Positions 7,286-14,680 of a stretch of DNA of 17,502 bases are shown here, in pieces. The stretch spans positions 1 through 17,502 of the forward strand of contig CABQMV010000027.1 in NCBI GenBank assembly GCA_902465325.1, in the 5' to 3' direction. The notes under the pieces were generated by a model. That model did not search any database and was not told the DNA's origin. It saw only the letters and a list, made by a program, of their open reading frames with translations. Made by a program: the position numbers and the translations under genes. Position 1 is the stretch's first letter. Each line of letters starts with the position of its first letter. The DNA comes from an uncultured Oscillospiraceae bacterium (GTDB lineage: Bacteria > Bacillota > Clostridia > UBA1212 > SIG427).

Positions 7286-8461
7286 ATGACGGTATCAGCT
7301 ATTATATGCGAATTGAACCCCCTGCATAACGGGCATCAGTATATTATGGACAGGGCTAAAGAATTGTCTGGAAAGGGACCTTTAATCTGTCTTATGAGCG
7401 GAAACTATGTACAGCGTGGAGAGCCCGCTGCTTTCAGTAAGTGGAGCCGCACCCGGGCCGCGCTGTCTTGCGGTGCTGATCTGGTACTGGAGCTGCCTAC
7501 CCTCTACGCTGCCTCTTCCGCCCAATATTTTGCGGCCGGAGCTATTGCCATCCTATCCAGTCTCGGCGTAGTAGACAACCTTTACTTTGGTATTGAGGCA
7601 GATACCTACAGGGAAGTAGAAGACTATGTTGCCAAACGGATGTCTGACGAAAACAAATTTTTTGAAGAAATCAGAAAAAAAATGGAAACAGGAAACGCAT
7701 ACTGTAAAACAGCGGCCATCAGCCCGAATCCCGGCTCCAACAACATTCTAGCCGCTGAATATCTGTGCGCTCTGACCAGAAGTGGCTGCAGCATCAAGGC
7801 CATTCCCATTGCCCGGCAGGGCAATGGCAGCCATCATGAAACCGCTACGGCTATCAGAAACCACCTGCTGCGTACGGGAACAGTTCCGGCCCATCTGCTG
7901 CCGGACAAAGCCGCTAAAATTTTTCAGCATGAAATTGAAACAGGCGGAGGCCCTGCAAACGGGAATTTTTACGAAAACCTCTTATTGGGGCTTCTGCGCC
8001 TCTGCAGTACCCAGCAGCTTTCACAGCTGCCTTTTATCAGGGAAGGACTGGAATACAAAATAGCCAAGGAAGCCCGCCTGCACGGAACAATCCGGGAAAT
8101 AACTAACGCCTGTACCTCCAGAAGATACCCAAGAAGCCGTATAAAAAGGATTCTGCTGTCGCTGCTCACCGGCGTTACGGCAGACCAGCTGCAAAGGTAT
8201 CATGATACACCGCCTTATATCAAGGCCTTAGGCTGGAACAGCACAGGACGGGAACTGTTTAGAACAATCAGCAGACAAACAAGCCTGCCAGTATTTGCAC
8301 AGGCGGCAGAAGGACTGCGGTCCCTGTCCGGAAGCGCCCGGGAAATACTGGAAAATGAAATACGCGCCACAGATTTGTATGTACTGGGTCTGCCCGCTCT
8401 CTCTCTGCGTATAGGCAACAGAGAGCTGACTGAGGAAATCGTAACGGTAACCTCCTCTTAA
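7286..8461 (+). CDS. tmcAL: tRNA(Met) cytidine acetate ligase
   Basis: TmcAL (formerly YlbM) activates acetate with ATP and acetylates the wobble cytidine (ac4C34) of elongator tRNA-Met, which guards against misreading of isoleucine codons. The 391 residues begin MTVSAIICELNPLHNGHQYI with the nucleotidyltransferase HxGH-type signature (HNGH at 14-17). LMSGNYVQRGEPAAFSKW (36-53), GADLVLELP (63-71) and a C-terminal helical region follow, all in the order expected of the family; Bacillus TmcAL is about 415 residues, so the length fits. It is a cytoplasmic enzyme standing alone on the plus strand between minus-strand units. The ATG at 7286 follows an AAAGGA site; nearby GTG and ATG codons are out of frame. 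Confidence 0.92.
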   Translation: MTVSAIICELNPLHNGHQYIMDRAKELSGKGPLICLMSGNYVQRGEPAAFSKWSRTRAALSCGADLVLELPTLYAASSAQYFAAGAIAILSSLGVVDNLYFGIEADTYREVEDYVAKRMSDENKFFEEIRKKMETGNAYCKTAAISPNPGSNNILAAEYLCALTRSGCSIKAIPIARQGNGSHHETATAIRNHLLRTGTVPAHLLPDKAAKIFQHEIETGGGPANGNFYENLLLGLLRLCSTQQLSQLPFIREGLEYKIAKEARLHGTIREITNACTSRRYPRSRIKRILLSLLTGVTADQLQRYHDTPPYIKALGWNSTGRELFRTISRQTSLPVFAQAAEGLRSLSGSAREILENEIRATDLYVLGLPALSLRIGNRELTEEIVTVTSS

Positions 8462-8473
8462 TGTACTTGTATG

Positions 8474-8508
8474 AAAAAACCACCGCGAACCTTACCCGTT
8501 CGCGGCGG
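8474..8508 (-). terminator. Rho-independent terminator of tRNA-Trp
   Basis: On the minus strand, CCGCCGCGAAC (8498-8508) pairs with GTTCGCGGTGG (8480-8490) across a 7-nt loop. That is an 11-bp stem with one G-U pair, followed at once by six T residues (8474-8479). It begins 9 nt after the tRNA CCA end. It lies just beyond the convergent tmcAL stop codon and may also block transcription from that side, although no T-run follows in the plus direction. Confidence 0.92.
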
Positions 8509-8516
8509 CACAGAGA

Positions 8517-8590
8517 TGGCAGGGGTGCTAGGAATCGAACCTAGCTCAGCGGTTTTGGAGACCGTTATACTACCGATGTACGACACCCCT
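8517..8590 (-). tRNA. trnW: tRNA-Trp (anticodon CCA)
   Basis: A 74-nt cloverleaf read on the minus strand. Acceptor AGGGGTG pairs with CACCCCT (7 bp), then discriminator G and an encoded CCA tail (8517-8519). The D-arm is GTAC/GTAT with the GG-containing loop. The anticodon loop CTCCAAA gives anticodon CCA, the variable loop has 4 nt, and the T-arm CTAGG/CCTAG encloses the loop TTCGATT. The first anticodon-stem pair is an A-C mismatch (27-43), a small oddity. G73 is the expected tryptophan identity base. It has its own promoter and terminator, so it is a single-gene unit. Confidence 0.95.
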
Positions 8591-8608
8591 TTATGAAAAG
8601 CAGTTGTT

Positions 8609-8637
8609 AGTATACATGATGAAAAACGAACTGTCAA
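8609..8637 (-). promoter_or_regulatory. Near-consensus promoter of tRNA-Trp
   Basis: Minus strand TTGACA (8632-8637), a 17-bp spacer and TATACT (8609-8614). The -10 box ends 18 nt before the mature tRNA 5' end, leaving about 11 nt of 5' leader to be trimmed. Strength and spacing suit a stable-RNA gene. Confidence 0.9.
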
Positions 8638-8675
8638 CACCAAATTTCAAAAAGCAGCACGATTTTAAACGGCAT

Positions 8676-8704
8676 TTGATTAAATTCCGGCTTTGTGCTA
8701 TTAT
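8676..8704 (+). promoter_or_regulatory. Putative promoter placing transcription at the start codon of the next gene
   Basis: Plus strand TTGATT (8676-8681), 17-bp spacer, TATTAT (8699-8704) preceded by TGC (extended -10). The expected transcription start, about 7 nt after the -10 box, falls at 8711-8712, exactly on the ATG of the membrane protein gene. It is divergent from the tRNA-Trp promoter, with 38 bp between the two -35 boxes. Confidence 0.5.
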
Positions 8705-8711
8705 GGCTAGT

Positions 8712-9326
8712 ATGAATACAATAATTGATTTTTTTAAAAGAAACAGAAAAAAATTGACCCCCTATTTAATTACAGTTGTATTGGCCCTTGTAACCGTTCT
8801 GCTGGCTCTAGTCACAGGCCATCGGGAAATCCAGCTGGAAAGCCGAAAATGCACATCCGTCCTGCTGGCTGTTATTTCCTACGGATGCATACTGCTGTAC
8901 GGCGGTATTTGCATTTTTCTGCGTATAAAAAGAAAAGCCCTGATCCTAAAAGGCCTTTTACTGTATCAGTTTATAGGGTTAATCGCTTTTGTATTTCACC
9001 TGATGCTGCTGATGGCGCAGGAGGAATCTGGTCTATACTATATGTTTACTTATATTTTCTACTGGTGGTCGCTTCCCTATCACCAGGGAGCACTGCTGGC
9101 CATCGGTCTGTTTCATTTTCCTGTGCGGTATATACTGATGCTGACGCTTGCTATGCTGACCTATCTTACAGCAAAATGTCTGAAAGGAATCCGTACAGAC
9201 CTGGCCTTTGAACAAAAAATTGAAGAAAAGCGCCAAATACAGGAACAAATTCAAAAGGAAGCACAAAAGCCCCGAATCCAGACAGCAAAAGAGGCAGAGG
9301 AAAAAAATAGCGGAACAATCCGTTAA
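8712..9326 (+). CDS. Multi-pass membrane protein of unknown function
   Basis: I do not recognise a family. From ATG 8712 the product is 204 residues. A basic N-terminus (FFKRNRKK) precedes a first hydrophobic span (about 16-36). Further spans follow at about 48-69, 77-102 and 137-158, with an aromatic-rich segment (MFTYIFYWWSLPY) between the last two. The C-terminal 45 residues are strongly charged, rich in Glu, Gln and Lys, and look like a cytoplasmic coiled coil. No ribosome site precedes ATG 8712 or the in-frame ATG 8703, and the best promoter would start the mRNA at 8711-8712, so leaderless translation is possible. The gene converges on the 6PGDH-like gene, with 12 nt between the stops. 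Hydrophobicity and length argue that it is real. Confidence 0.6.
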   Translation: MNTIIDFFKRNRKKLTPYLITVVLALVTVLLALVTGHREIQLESRKCTSVLLAVISYGCILLYGGICIFLRIKRKALILKGLLLYQFIGLIAFVFHLMLLMAQEESGLYYMFTYIFYWWSLPYHQGALLAIGLFHFPVRYILMLTLAMLTYLTAKCLKGIRTDLAFEQKIEEKRQIQEQIQKEAQKPRIQTAKEAEEKNSGTIR

Positions 9327-9338
9327 AGAAAAAAGCCT

Positions 9339-10790
9339 TTATGATTTCTTCTGCGAAACGATTTCATCAGGACTATTCCAATCGCCGTAAAAAATACCGG
9401 GACCGTCCAGACGCTCAAAACCATTCTCTGCAATACAATCCCGTATCAACTGGATAGAGGTGGTAGGGAGACGGCGGCACCGGTAACAGTCAATATACTG
9501 TAAGATACTGGTAATCACTGGAAGAGGAAATCCCTGATTGATACACAGCGACGATATTTTCCGCACATCCGGACAGTACTCATTGACTTTCTTTGCAAAA
9601 TAATCAGTCATCAGGATATTATCTAATTTCGCCTTTTCACTGTAAGCCTCAATCACTCGGAACATCACATCTGATTGAATAAAGGTTCCCCCCTGCAGAG
9701 CGCAGGCAATGGACAGCATATCCAAATTCCACGCATAGGTCTCCGAAGCCTTTCTTAACAGGGAAAATCCCTGCGCAAGACTGCATATAATCCCCACATA
9801 CAGCGTTCTGCGGCACGACTCAAGAAAAGCCTTCTGCTCACTAAAGGGAATTTTGACAGCCGCAAGGGGCTCCACCAGCTGGGAAGAAGCAATTCTTTCG
9901 CTAATATACCGGGATAAAAATCTCACATGAATGGATTCCAATACCGTAGGCATAGGACAGCCTAACTCAAAAGCCGCTTCTCCTATCCACATATCTTTTC
10001 GGGAGGAATTCACTCGATCTAAAGCAATATCTACCAAATATTTATCCGTTCTTCCGTCTCTGCGGTAGATTACATCTGCCGCAGTGTCCAACAAAAATCC
10101 GGAAAGCTCTCCAGAATTAAAATCGGCTAAAATATCACACATTTCATCGGGCTGCATTCCCACAGTATACCGTATTAAATAGATTGTCTCTGCAATCAGT
10201 TCCAAATAGGCGTAGTAAATAGCGCTGTTCGCCATTTTCACAAACTGCCCCGCTCCATCAGGTCCTACATAAGCGGCGCAGCTTACCCGTTCCACAGAAG
10301 AAGCAATTTCACCAAATACACCTTTAATTTTATTATAAACGTCTTTGCTGCCTCCTATCATAAAGGAAGGTCTCTTGATCAGGTCATCTGTGGCAAATAC
10401 AAAACCGGTTCCCATATAATGAATTCCGATTCTGGACATAATTTTGGCATTGCGAATAGACTCTTTAAAGTTCATATCGCAGCAGTCAATAAGGATATCG
10501 CCCTCCCTGAGTTTTTCAGAAAGTGCCTTCAGCTCTTCCTGGGAAAAATTCTTACAAACCAGCAGAATAACCCGGGGCGGCTTCAGAGAAATCAGGAAAG
10601 CGTCAATATCAAACAAGAAATCTGCTGACTTGTCACGGTTCCCTCTGGTAAAATCAATATAACTGCGGTCAGGCTCTCCTTTGCTGAGTTTACAGACGGA
10701 AATCCCCGACTGTCTGTTGATAAATTTCTCTGCCAGGGTAAGACCTGCAACACAGTCAGTAATAACCCCCAGTTTCAGTTGCTCTGCCAT
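9339..10790 (-). CDS. 6-phosphogluconate dehydrogenase-like pseudoenzyme
   Basis: The 483 residues follow 6-phosphogluconate dehydrogenase (Gnd) from end to end. Clear matches include YVGPDGAGQFVKM (174-186), NSGELSGFLLD (225-235) and LAQGFSLLRKASETYAWNL in the C-terminal half. The active site is largely gone. The NADP-binding GxAVMG is TDCVAG (11-16), DGGN is DCCD (102-105), and the substrate loop GVSGGEEGA is GFVFATDDL (129-137). The HNGIEYGD segment is NSAIYYAY (188-195), so the catalytic Glu is Tyr 192, although Lys 185 remains. The KGTGKW motif is SRKDMW (263-268) and the C-terminal FHT is FYG. It is therefore probably not a dehydrogenase. It is the last gene of the sialidase operon, overlaps the aminotransferase gene by 16 nt, and starts almost on top of a GGAGG site. 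Confidence 0.85.
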   Translation of the reverse strand: MAEQLKLGVITDCVAGLTLAEKFINRQSGISVCKLSKGEPDRSYIDFTRGNRDKSADFLFDIDAFLISLKPPRVILLVCKNFSQEELKALSEKLREGDILIDCCDMNFKESIRNAKIMSRIGIHYMGTGFVFATDDLIKRPSFMIGGSKDVYNKIKGVFGEIASSVERVSCAAYVGPDGAGQFVKMANSAIYYAYLELIAETIYLIRYTVGMQPDEMCDILADFNSGELSGFLLDTAADVIYRRDGRTDKYLVDIALDRVNSSRKDMWIGEAAFELGCPMPTVLESIHVRFLSRYISERIASSQLVEPLAAVKIPFSEQKAFLESCRRTLYVGIICSLAQGFSLLRKASETYAWNLDMLSIACALQGGTFIQSDVMFRVIEAYSEKAKLDNILMTDYFAKKVNEYCPDVRKISSLCINQGFPLPVITSILQYIDCYRCRRLPTTSIQLIRDCIAENGFERLDGPGIFYGDWNSPDEIVSQKKS

Positions 10791-11638
10791 TCCTCCACAA
10801 TCCTTTCTTCAAAGCCCCTTCTAATGCAAAGCAGCACCTGATTTTGGGTATCATACTGAATATTTTCTTCAATATGGGAAATGGGCAGTACATTAATGGA
10901 AGTACCTGTAAGAAAAGCACTGTCCATTTCAGACAGGGAATCAATTCCTACCGGGCAGCTGTCATCAATACAAATCCCTAAAGCATCACAAACCTTAAAA
11001 ACATACTTTCTCATCACACCCTCCAGCACCGTATCCGCCGGAGCAGTAAAAACCGTATTTCCTTTGATAAAGAAAAGATTGGAACGGCTGCCTTCCGTAA
11101 GCTGTCCCTGGGAATTTTTCAGCAGTACTTCAAATACCCCCTTTTTCTCCCGGTAGCTTTTGATCTTCTCTACATAGTCCGACCGATTAATTTTTGCGTT
11201 TGGGGTAGACCGTTCAATACCCAAAATAGCGGTGGCAACGCCGTTTTCATAATATTTTTCGTCTGGATAAAAAGACTTACTGGCATAAATAAGGCAAAGA
11301 GGCTGCTCTTCTCCCTCCTCCATAGCATACATTAATTTCAGGTTGTTGCTTCTGATTTTATTAATTTTCAAAAGCTGTCGGCAGGCCTCTTTATAGGTCT
11401 CGTAGGAAAAATGATTTTCAATTCCAGCCAGCTTCAGACTTCCGGCAAACCGGTCATAGTGATCCTTCAGAAACACACCCTTTCTGTCAATAAAGCGAAC
11501 TACTTCATAGATAATAGGACCGGAAAACGGCATTTCAAAATTCAGGCTGTCGGCGCCCTCCCTTTGAAATTCTCTATACTCTCTGAATTCGCCATTTACA
11601 TATATAAATTCAGCTGTGTTATCAAAAATTTCAGTCAT
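10775..11638 (-). CDS. Class IV (fold type IV) PLP aminotransferase
   Basis: A 287-residue enzyme of the family that includes branched-chain aminotransferase, D-amino acid aminotransferase and 4-amino-4-deoxychorismate lyase. Family marks are YEVVRFIDRKGVFLKDHYDR (44-63), the likely PLP-binding Lys 149 in NAKINRSDY, and EVLLKNSQGQLTEGSRSNLF (170-189) with Glu 182. A TVLEGVMRKYVF segment (203-214) follows. Lys-to-Glu spacing (33) is close to that in BCAT. The substrate cannot be told: the substrate-side residues do not clearly match any single member. It has an AAGGAGG site 8 nt before ATG 11638, overlaps the upstream phosphorylase gene by 8 nt and the downstream 6PGDH-like gene by 16 nt. Confidence 0.88.
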   Translation of the reverse strand: MTEIFDNTAEFIYVNGEFREYREFQREGADSLNFEMPFSGPIIYEVVRFIDRKGVFLKDHYDRFAGSLKLAGIENHFSYETYKEACRQLLKINKIRSNNLKLMYAMEEGEEQPLCLIYASKSFYPDEKYYENGVATAILGIERSTPNAKINRSDYVEKIKSYREKKGVFEVLLKNSQGQLTEGSRSNLFFIKGNTVFTAPADTVLEGVMRKYVFKVCDALGICIDDSCPVGIDSLSEMDSAFLTGTSINVLPISHIEENIQYDTQNQVLLCIRRGFEERIVEEWQSN

Positions 11639-12497
11639 GACATTTGCCTCCTTCTATATTGAGCCTGCCGATAAGCATATGAATATACGGGACAAAAGCA
11701 GCTTTTACATTCCGCTCAACAGCAGATACATCCTCATGGGAAACAGGTTTATCGGAAAGGCCCGCGGCTACATTGGTTACACAGGATAAGGCCAGCAGTC
11801 TCATACCACAATGCTTCGCTGTGATTGCTTCGTATACCGTGGACATTCCGACCAGATCCGCCCCCAGCACCTGCAAGGCCCGTATTTCCGCAGGCGTCTC
11901 AAACTGAGGCCCCTTCATATATGCATAAACGCCTCTATGCATCGGAAGACCGGCTGCAGCGCCGCACTCCTCCGCAAAACAGATTAAGCCACTGTCATAG
12001 ACATGATCCATCGAAGGGAAACGGGGTCCAAAGGCTTCCTCATTTGGTCCCCGTAAGGGAGACTCCGCATAAAAAGAGAGATGGTCCGTAATAACAACAA
12101 AGTCTCCTATTTTATACTGCGGATTGATCCCCCCTGCCGCATTGGTAAGGATCACAGCCGGCGTCCCCAAAAGAGAGAATGCCCTGATAGGCAGCGCAAC
12201 TGCGCTGCTCTCATAGCCCTCATAGTAATGGGTCCTGCCCTGCATAACAAAGCCCATTTTTCCGCCAATTCTGCAGTACAGCAGCTTTCCCGCATGGCCT
12301 CCCACTGTTGATACGGGAAAATGCGGAATTTCTGCATAGGGAATTACAATTTTATCCTCCGCACTGTCTGCAGATTCTCCAAAACACGTACCTAATATTA
12401 ATGCAAACGCAGGGTTCGGGGCGCCTCCACCCTCTGTCCTGATTCTTGTTGAAATATAATCGGCCGCCTCTGCCGCTCTTTCATACCAGATGCCCAT
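11631..12497 (-). CDS. punA: Purine nucleoside phosphorylase (trimeric, PunA/PNP-I family)
   Basis: Splits purine nucleosides such as inosine and guanosine with phosphate into the free base and (deoxy)ribose 1-phosphate, in the cytoplasmic purine salvage pathway. The 288 residues show GGHAG (66-70), MQGRTHYYEGY (85-95) with the phosphate-binding His 90, and TNAAGGIN (118-125). YMKGPQFETPAEIR (193-206) supplies the base-binding Glu 200, and CVTNVAAG (239-246) supplies Asn 242. The N-terminal phosphate loop is GTCFG (36-40) where the family usually has GSGLG, a conservative Ser-to-Thr plus a less usual Gly-to-Cys. It starts 19 nt after the sialidase stop and overlaps the aminotransferase start by 8 nt. 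The overall match is strong and the enzyme is probably active. Confidence 0.92.
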   Translation of the reverse strand: MGIWYERAAEAADYISTRIRTEGGGAPNPAFALILGTCFGESADSAEDKIVIPYAEIPHFPVSTVGGHAGKLLYCRIGGKMGFVMQGRTHYYEGYESSAVALPIRAFSLLGTPAVILTNAAGGINPQYKIGDFVVITDHLSFYAESPLRGPNEEAFGPRFPSMDHVYDSGLICFAEECGAAAGLPMHRGVYAYMKGPQFETPAEIRALQVLGADLVGMSTVYEAITAKHCGMRLLALSCVTNVAAGLSDKPVSHEDVSAVERNVKAAFVPYIHMLIGRLNIEGGKCHD

Positions 12498-12516
12498 ACA
12501 GTCTCATCCCTGAAAA

Positions 12517-13629
12517 CTACTGAATATCAGAAAGCTTGTATTCCTTCAGTCTGATAGACAGACCATCGTAAAAGCCTTCTTCATATACAACAAATATTTT
12601 TTCTCCAATGACAGCCATATCTGAATACATGGAATCTGATTCACAGACAACCGTTCCCGCACTCCACGTCTTACCATCATCTTTGCTGTAGCGTACTGTC
12701 AGATTCAGCCGGTCCTTGTCTGCAACACTGCGCTCCATATTGCAATTTGTAAAAAGAATGGTGCTGTCGTCATACCGGACAATACTGCCTTCACAGCCCG
12801 GATCTCGCAGCTGCTCCTCATACCGGATCTTACTCCACCCCGATATTCCGTCAGGGCTTACAGCCACCCCTCTCAGAGAGGTCTCTATTCCCCCCACGCG
12901 TACATTCAACATAACCTCCCCTGTGCTCAGCTGTACAATACAGGGCTCTGAAGGATCTGTAATTCCTTCTTCTATATCCAGCACCTCGCCAATCTGCCAA
13001 GTCTTTCCGCTGTCTTTGCTGTACAGTGTAGAAATATGAGACGGTGAATTATTGGTCTTTTCTGTAAAATCCTTTTCCTCCACAAACCAGAAGGGGAACA
13101 CCAGCGTTCCGTCCTTCAGCTCTATTCCATGGCTGGGACCGCAGGCAAACTGTGCATGTCTGACACTCCCGCCCTGGGTCTGGTCGGTAATATCCTCCGG
13201 CTCACTCCAGGTAACACCGTCATCTTCAGAAGACAAATAGTAGACCTTTCCACCCGCCATAGAAATACCATACTTATAGCTGATAATCATATGAATTTTA
13301 TTATTGCTGTCCACCAGCATAACCGGATTGTTTCTGGTTCCGCTGGGAATGCTGTCACCTAATATAACCGGATCGCTCCACGTTTTTCCCTGATCCGTAC
13401 TCCGGCGCATCTGAATATCAATGTCAGCCCAGTCTTCTGTACTTCTCCGGGCCTCACAGTAGGTGAGCAGAGTCCCTTCCTTCGTAGCCACAATTCCCGG
13501 AATCCTGTAGCTTGCATAATCGTTGGTCGCCTTCTCCCACAGAAGCGGATTTTTCTGTGTGCCACAGCCCGACAGTACAGAAATAACTGTCACAAAAACA
13601 CATATAAAAATTACAAGTCTACGTTTCAT
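12517..13629 (-). CDS. Secreted exo-alpha-sialidase lipoprotein (GH33)
   Basis: Releases terminal sialic acid from host glycans at the outer cell surface. I choose ATG 13629, not the in-frame ATG at 13671, because GGAGG lies 6 nt upstream and the product then begins with a lipoprotein signal: MKRR, a hydrophobic core and lipobox LSGC with Cys 22. The mature part is a compact six-bladed sialidase. It has YRIP (41-44, catalytic-triad Arg 42) and four Asp boxes (SxDxGxTW) at 77, 134, 204 and 315. Candidate catalytic residues are Asp 66, Glu 228, Arg 243, Arg 307 and Tyr 335 (in MYSD), whose spacing agrees with known GH33 enzymes. There is no carbohydrate-binding module. It is the first gene of the operon with punA, the aminotransferase and the 6PGDH-like gene. 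No sialic acid uptake or nan catabolic genes are visible. Confidence 0.92.
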   Translation of the reverse strand: MKRRLVIFICVFVTVISVLSGCGTQKNPLLWEKATNDYASYRIPGIVATKEGTLLTYCEARRSTEDWADIDIQMRRSTDQGKTWSDPVILGDSIPSGTRNNPVMLVDSNNKIHMIISYKYGISMAGGKVYYLSSEDDGVTWSEPEDITDQTQGGSVRHAQFACGPSHGIELKDGTLVFPFWFVEEKDFTEKTNNSPSHISTLYSKDSGKTWQIGEVLDIEEGITDPSEPCIVQLSTGEVMLNVRVGGIETSLRGVAVSPDGISGWSKIRYEEQLRDPGCEGSIVRYDDSTILFTNCNMERSVADKDRLNLTVRYSKDDGKTWSAGTVVCESDSMYSDMAVIGEKIFVVYEEGFYDGLSIRLKEYKLSDIQ

Positions 13630-13659
13630 TTTTCCTCCAAAATTCATTAATTTTTGTTT

Positions 13660-13688
13660 ATTATATGACATTCCTTAGACTCTGTCAA
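13660..13688 (-). promoter_or_regulatory. Full-consensus promoter of the sialidase operon
   Basis: Minus strand TTGACA (13683-13688), 17-bp spacer, TATAAT (13660-13665): a perfect sigma-A consensus at ideal spacing. It begins transcription about 24 nt before the sialidase ATG and lies just after the stop of the pilin-like gene. A short inverted repeat, TGACA / TGTCA with a 12-bp gap, runs from the -35 box into the spacer and may be an operator, although 5-bp arms are weak evidence. Confidence 0.88.
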
Positions 13689-13696
13689 ATTTTATA

Positions 13697-14680
13697 TTAT
13701 GCTTTCTCATCTCTGTATATGGTAACATCTACGCCGCTTAAACAGCTTACCTTCTGGAACAGCAGGATGATATCAGATTGAACAGGACTAAAGGCATCCT
13801 CCGGAAAAATAAGCTTTAATTCCCGTTTTTGAATATCACTGTCCTCCACAGCAGCATTACCATAAGAAGCACCGTTAAACTGTAAAAGTTCATCAAACAA
13901 ATCCTCCAGCGTCTGCCTGAAGGCGTTTTCCTCCTGGTAGGATTTCAGAGTATGGTTAATACTTCTGATCATACCTGCTGTACCATCCTTAAAATAATCA
14001 ATCACTGGAAAAAAGCGAGGAAGATTTCTGCCATACCGTTCCTGCAGCTTTTGTCCCCTCTCAAAATTGGACAGTTTCCAAATAGAAAGGTCTTCTTTTT
14101 TGTCAAGTGCAATGTCCGGCGTCGTCCCCTCTATAAAAGCTCTGCCCTTTACACTTTTCTGAAAGGTAAATCCCTTCAGAAACCGTTCCATGAGAGGAAT
14201 GTGATAGCTGCAGGAAAAGCTTCCCCGAATCAAAAACTCGTCATTACCGTTAAAAAACCGGCTGTCTTCCAGAGACCATTCCACTCTTCCGCTGAAAAAC
14301 CGCTTATATACTGACTGTTGTTTTAGTCGGTTTTCAAAAATTTCCTCTGCTGCCTTACTATAAACAAAGTCATCTCCATAAGTAAGTACAGAGGGAGCAT
14401 TTATATATTTGGAAAGGACTGGCCCCAGATTCAGTTTCTCCGATAACTGATTTTGTATAGAATGACCGAGCCGGCCAATCCCTTTCTCATGGTATAAAAG
14501 CCCGTAGGAAGAGGCAAAAGAGGCCGTCTCATATACTGCCTTAGAAACGCAGTTGTACAAAAGAAAGGATTCTAACAGTCCATACAAGAGTAGAAATACA
14601 GAAATCAGGACGGATACAGCAAGCGCCGCCTCCAGTGTAACCGAGGCCTGTTTTGTCTTATTTCCTTTAATACGATACAT
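13697..14680 (-). CDS. TadE-like pseudopilin-type surface protein
   Basis: A 327-residue protein whose basic N-terminus and ASVTLEAALAVSV stretch (about 12-24), running into a hydrophobic span, resemble a TadE/type IV pilin-like leader, with a Glu near +5 of the mature end. The rest (about 45-327) is a hydrophilic, presumably extracytoplasmic domain that I do not recognise. The reading frame could begin at ATG 14686, but AGGAGG ends 1 nt before that codon and 7 nt before ATG 14680, so 14680 is the likely start. It overlaps the preceding DUF5702-like gene by 14 nt. With its neighbours it looks like part of a Tad-type pilus or related secretion locus, but no ATPase or prepilin peptidase is in view. 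Confidence 0.65.
   Translation of the reverse strand: MYRIKGNKTKQASVTLEAALAVSVLISVFLLLYGLLESFLLYNCVSKAVYETASFASSYGLLYHEKGIGRLGHSIQNQLSEKLNLGPVLSKYINAPSVLTYGDDFVYSKAAEEIFENRLKQQSVYKRFFSGRVEWSLEDSRFFNGNDEFLIRGSFSCSYHIPLMERFLKGFTFQKSVKGRAFIEGTTPDIALDKKEDLSIWKLSNFERGQKLQERYGRNLPRFFPVIDYFKDGTAGMIRSINHTLKSYQEENAFRQTLEDLFDELLQFNGASYGNAAVEDSDIQKRELKLIFPEDAFSPVQSDIILLFQKVSCLSGVDVTIYRDEKA

Noticed and set aside
8604..8711. N-terminal extension of the membrane protein gene from TTG 8604
   Set aside because: The extension overlaps the tRNA-Trp promoter, has a non-membrane, low-quality sequence and no ribosome site.
9310..9325. Possible terminator (CGGA/TCCG stem followed by T residues on the minus strand) for the 6PGDH-like gene
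   Set aside because: Only a 4-bp stem, and it lies inside the convergent membrane protein gene; not convincing.
13630..13671. 14-codon N-terminal extension of the sialidase from ATG 13671
   Set aside because: It would start upstream of the -10 box (13660-13665), so the transcript from the consensus promoter would not include it; the GGAGG-preceded ATG 13629 also gives a standard lipoprotein signal.
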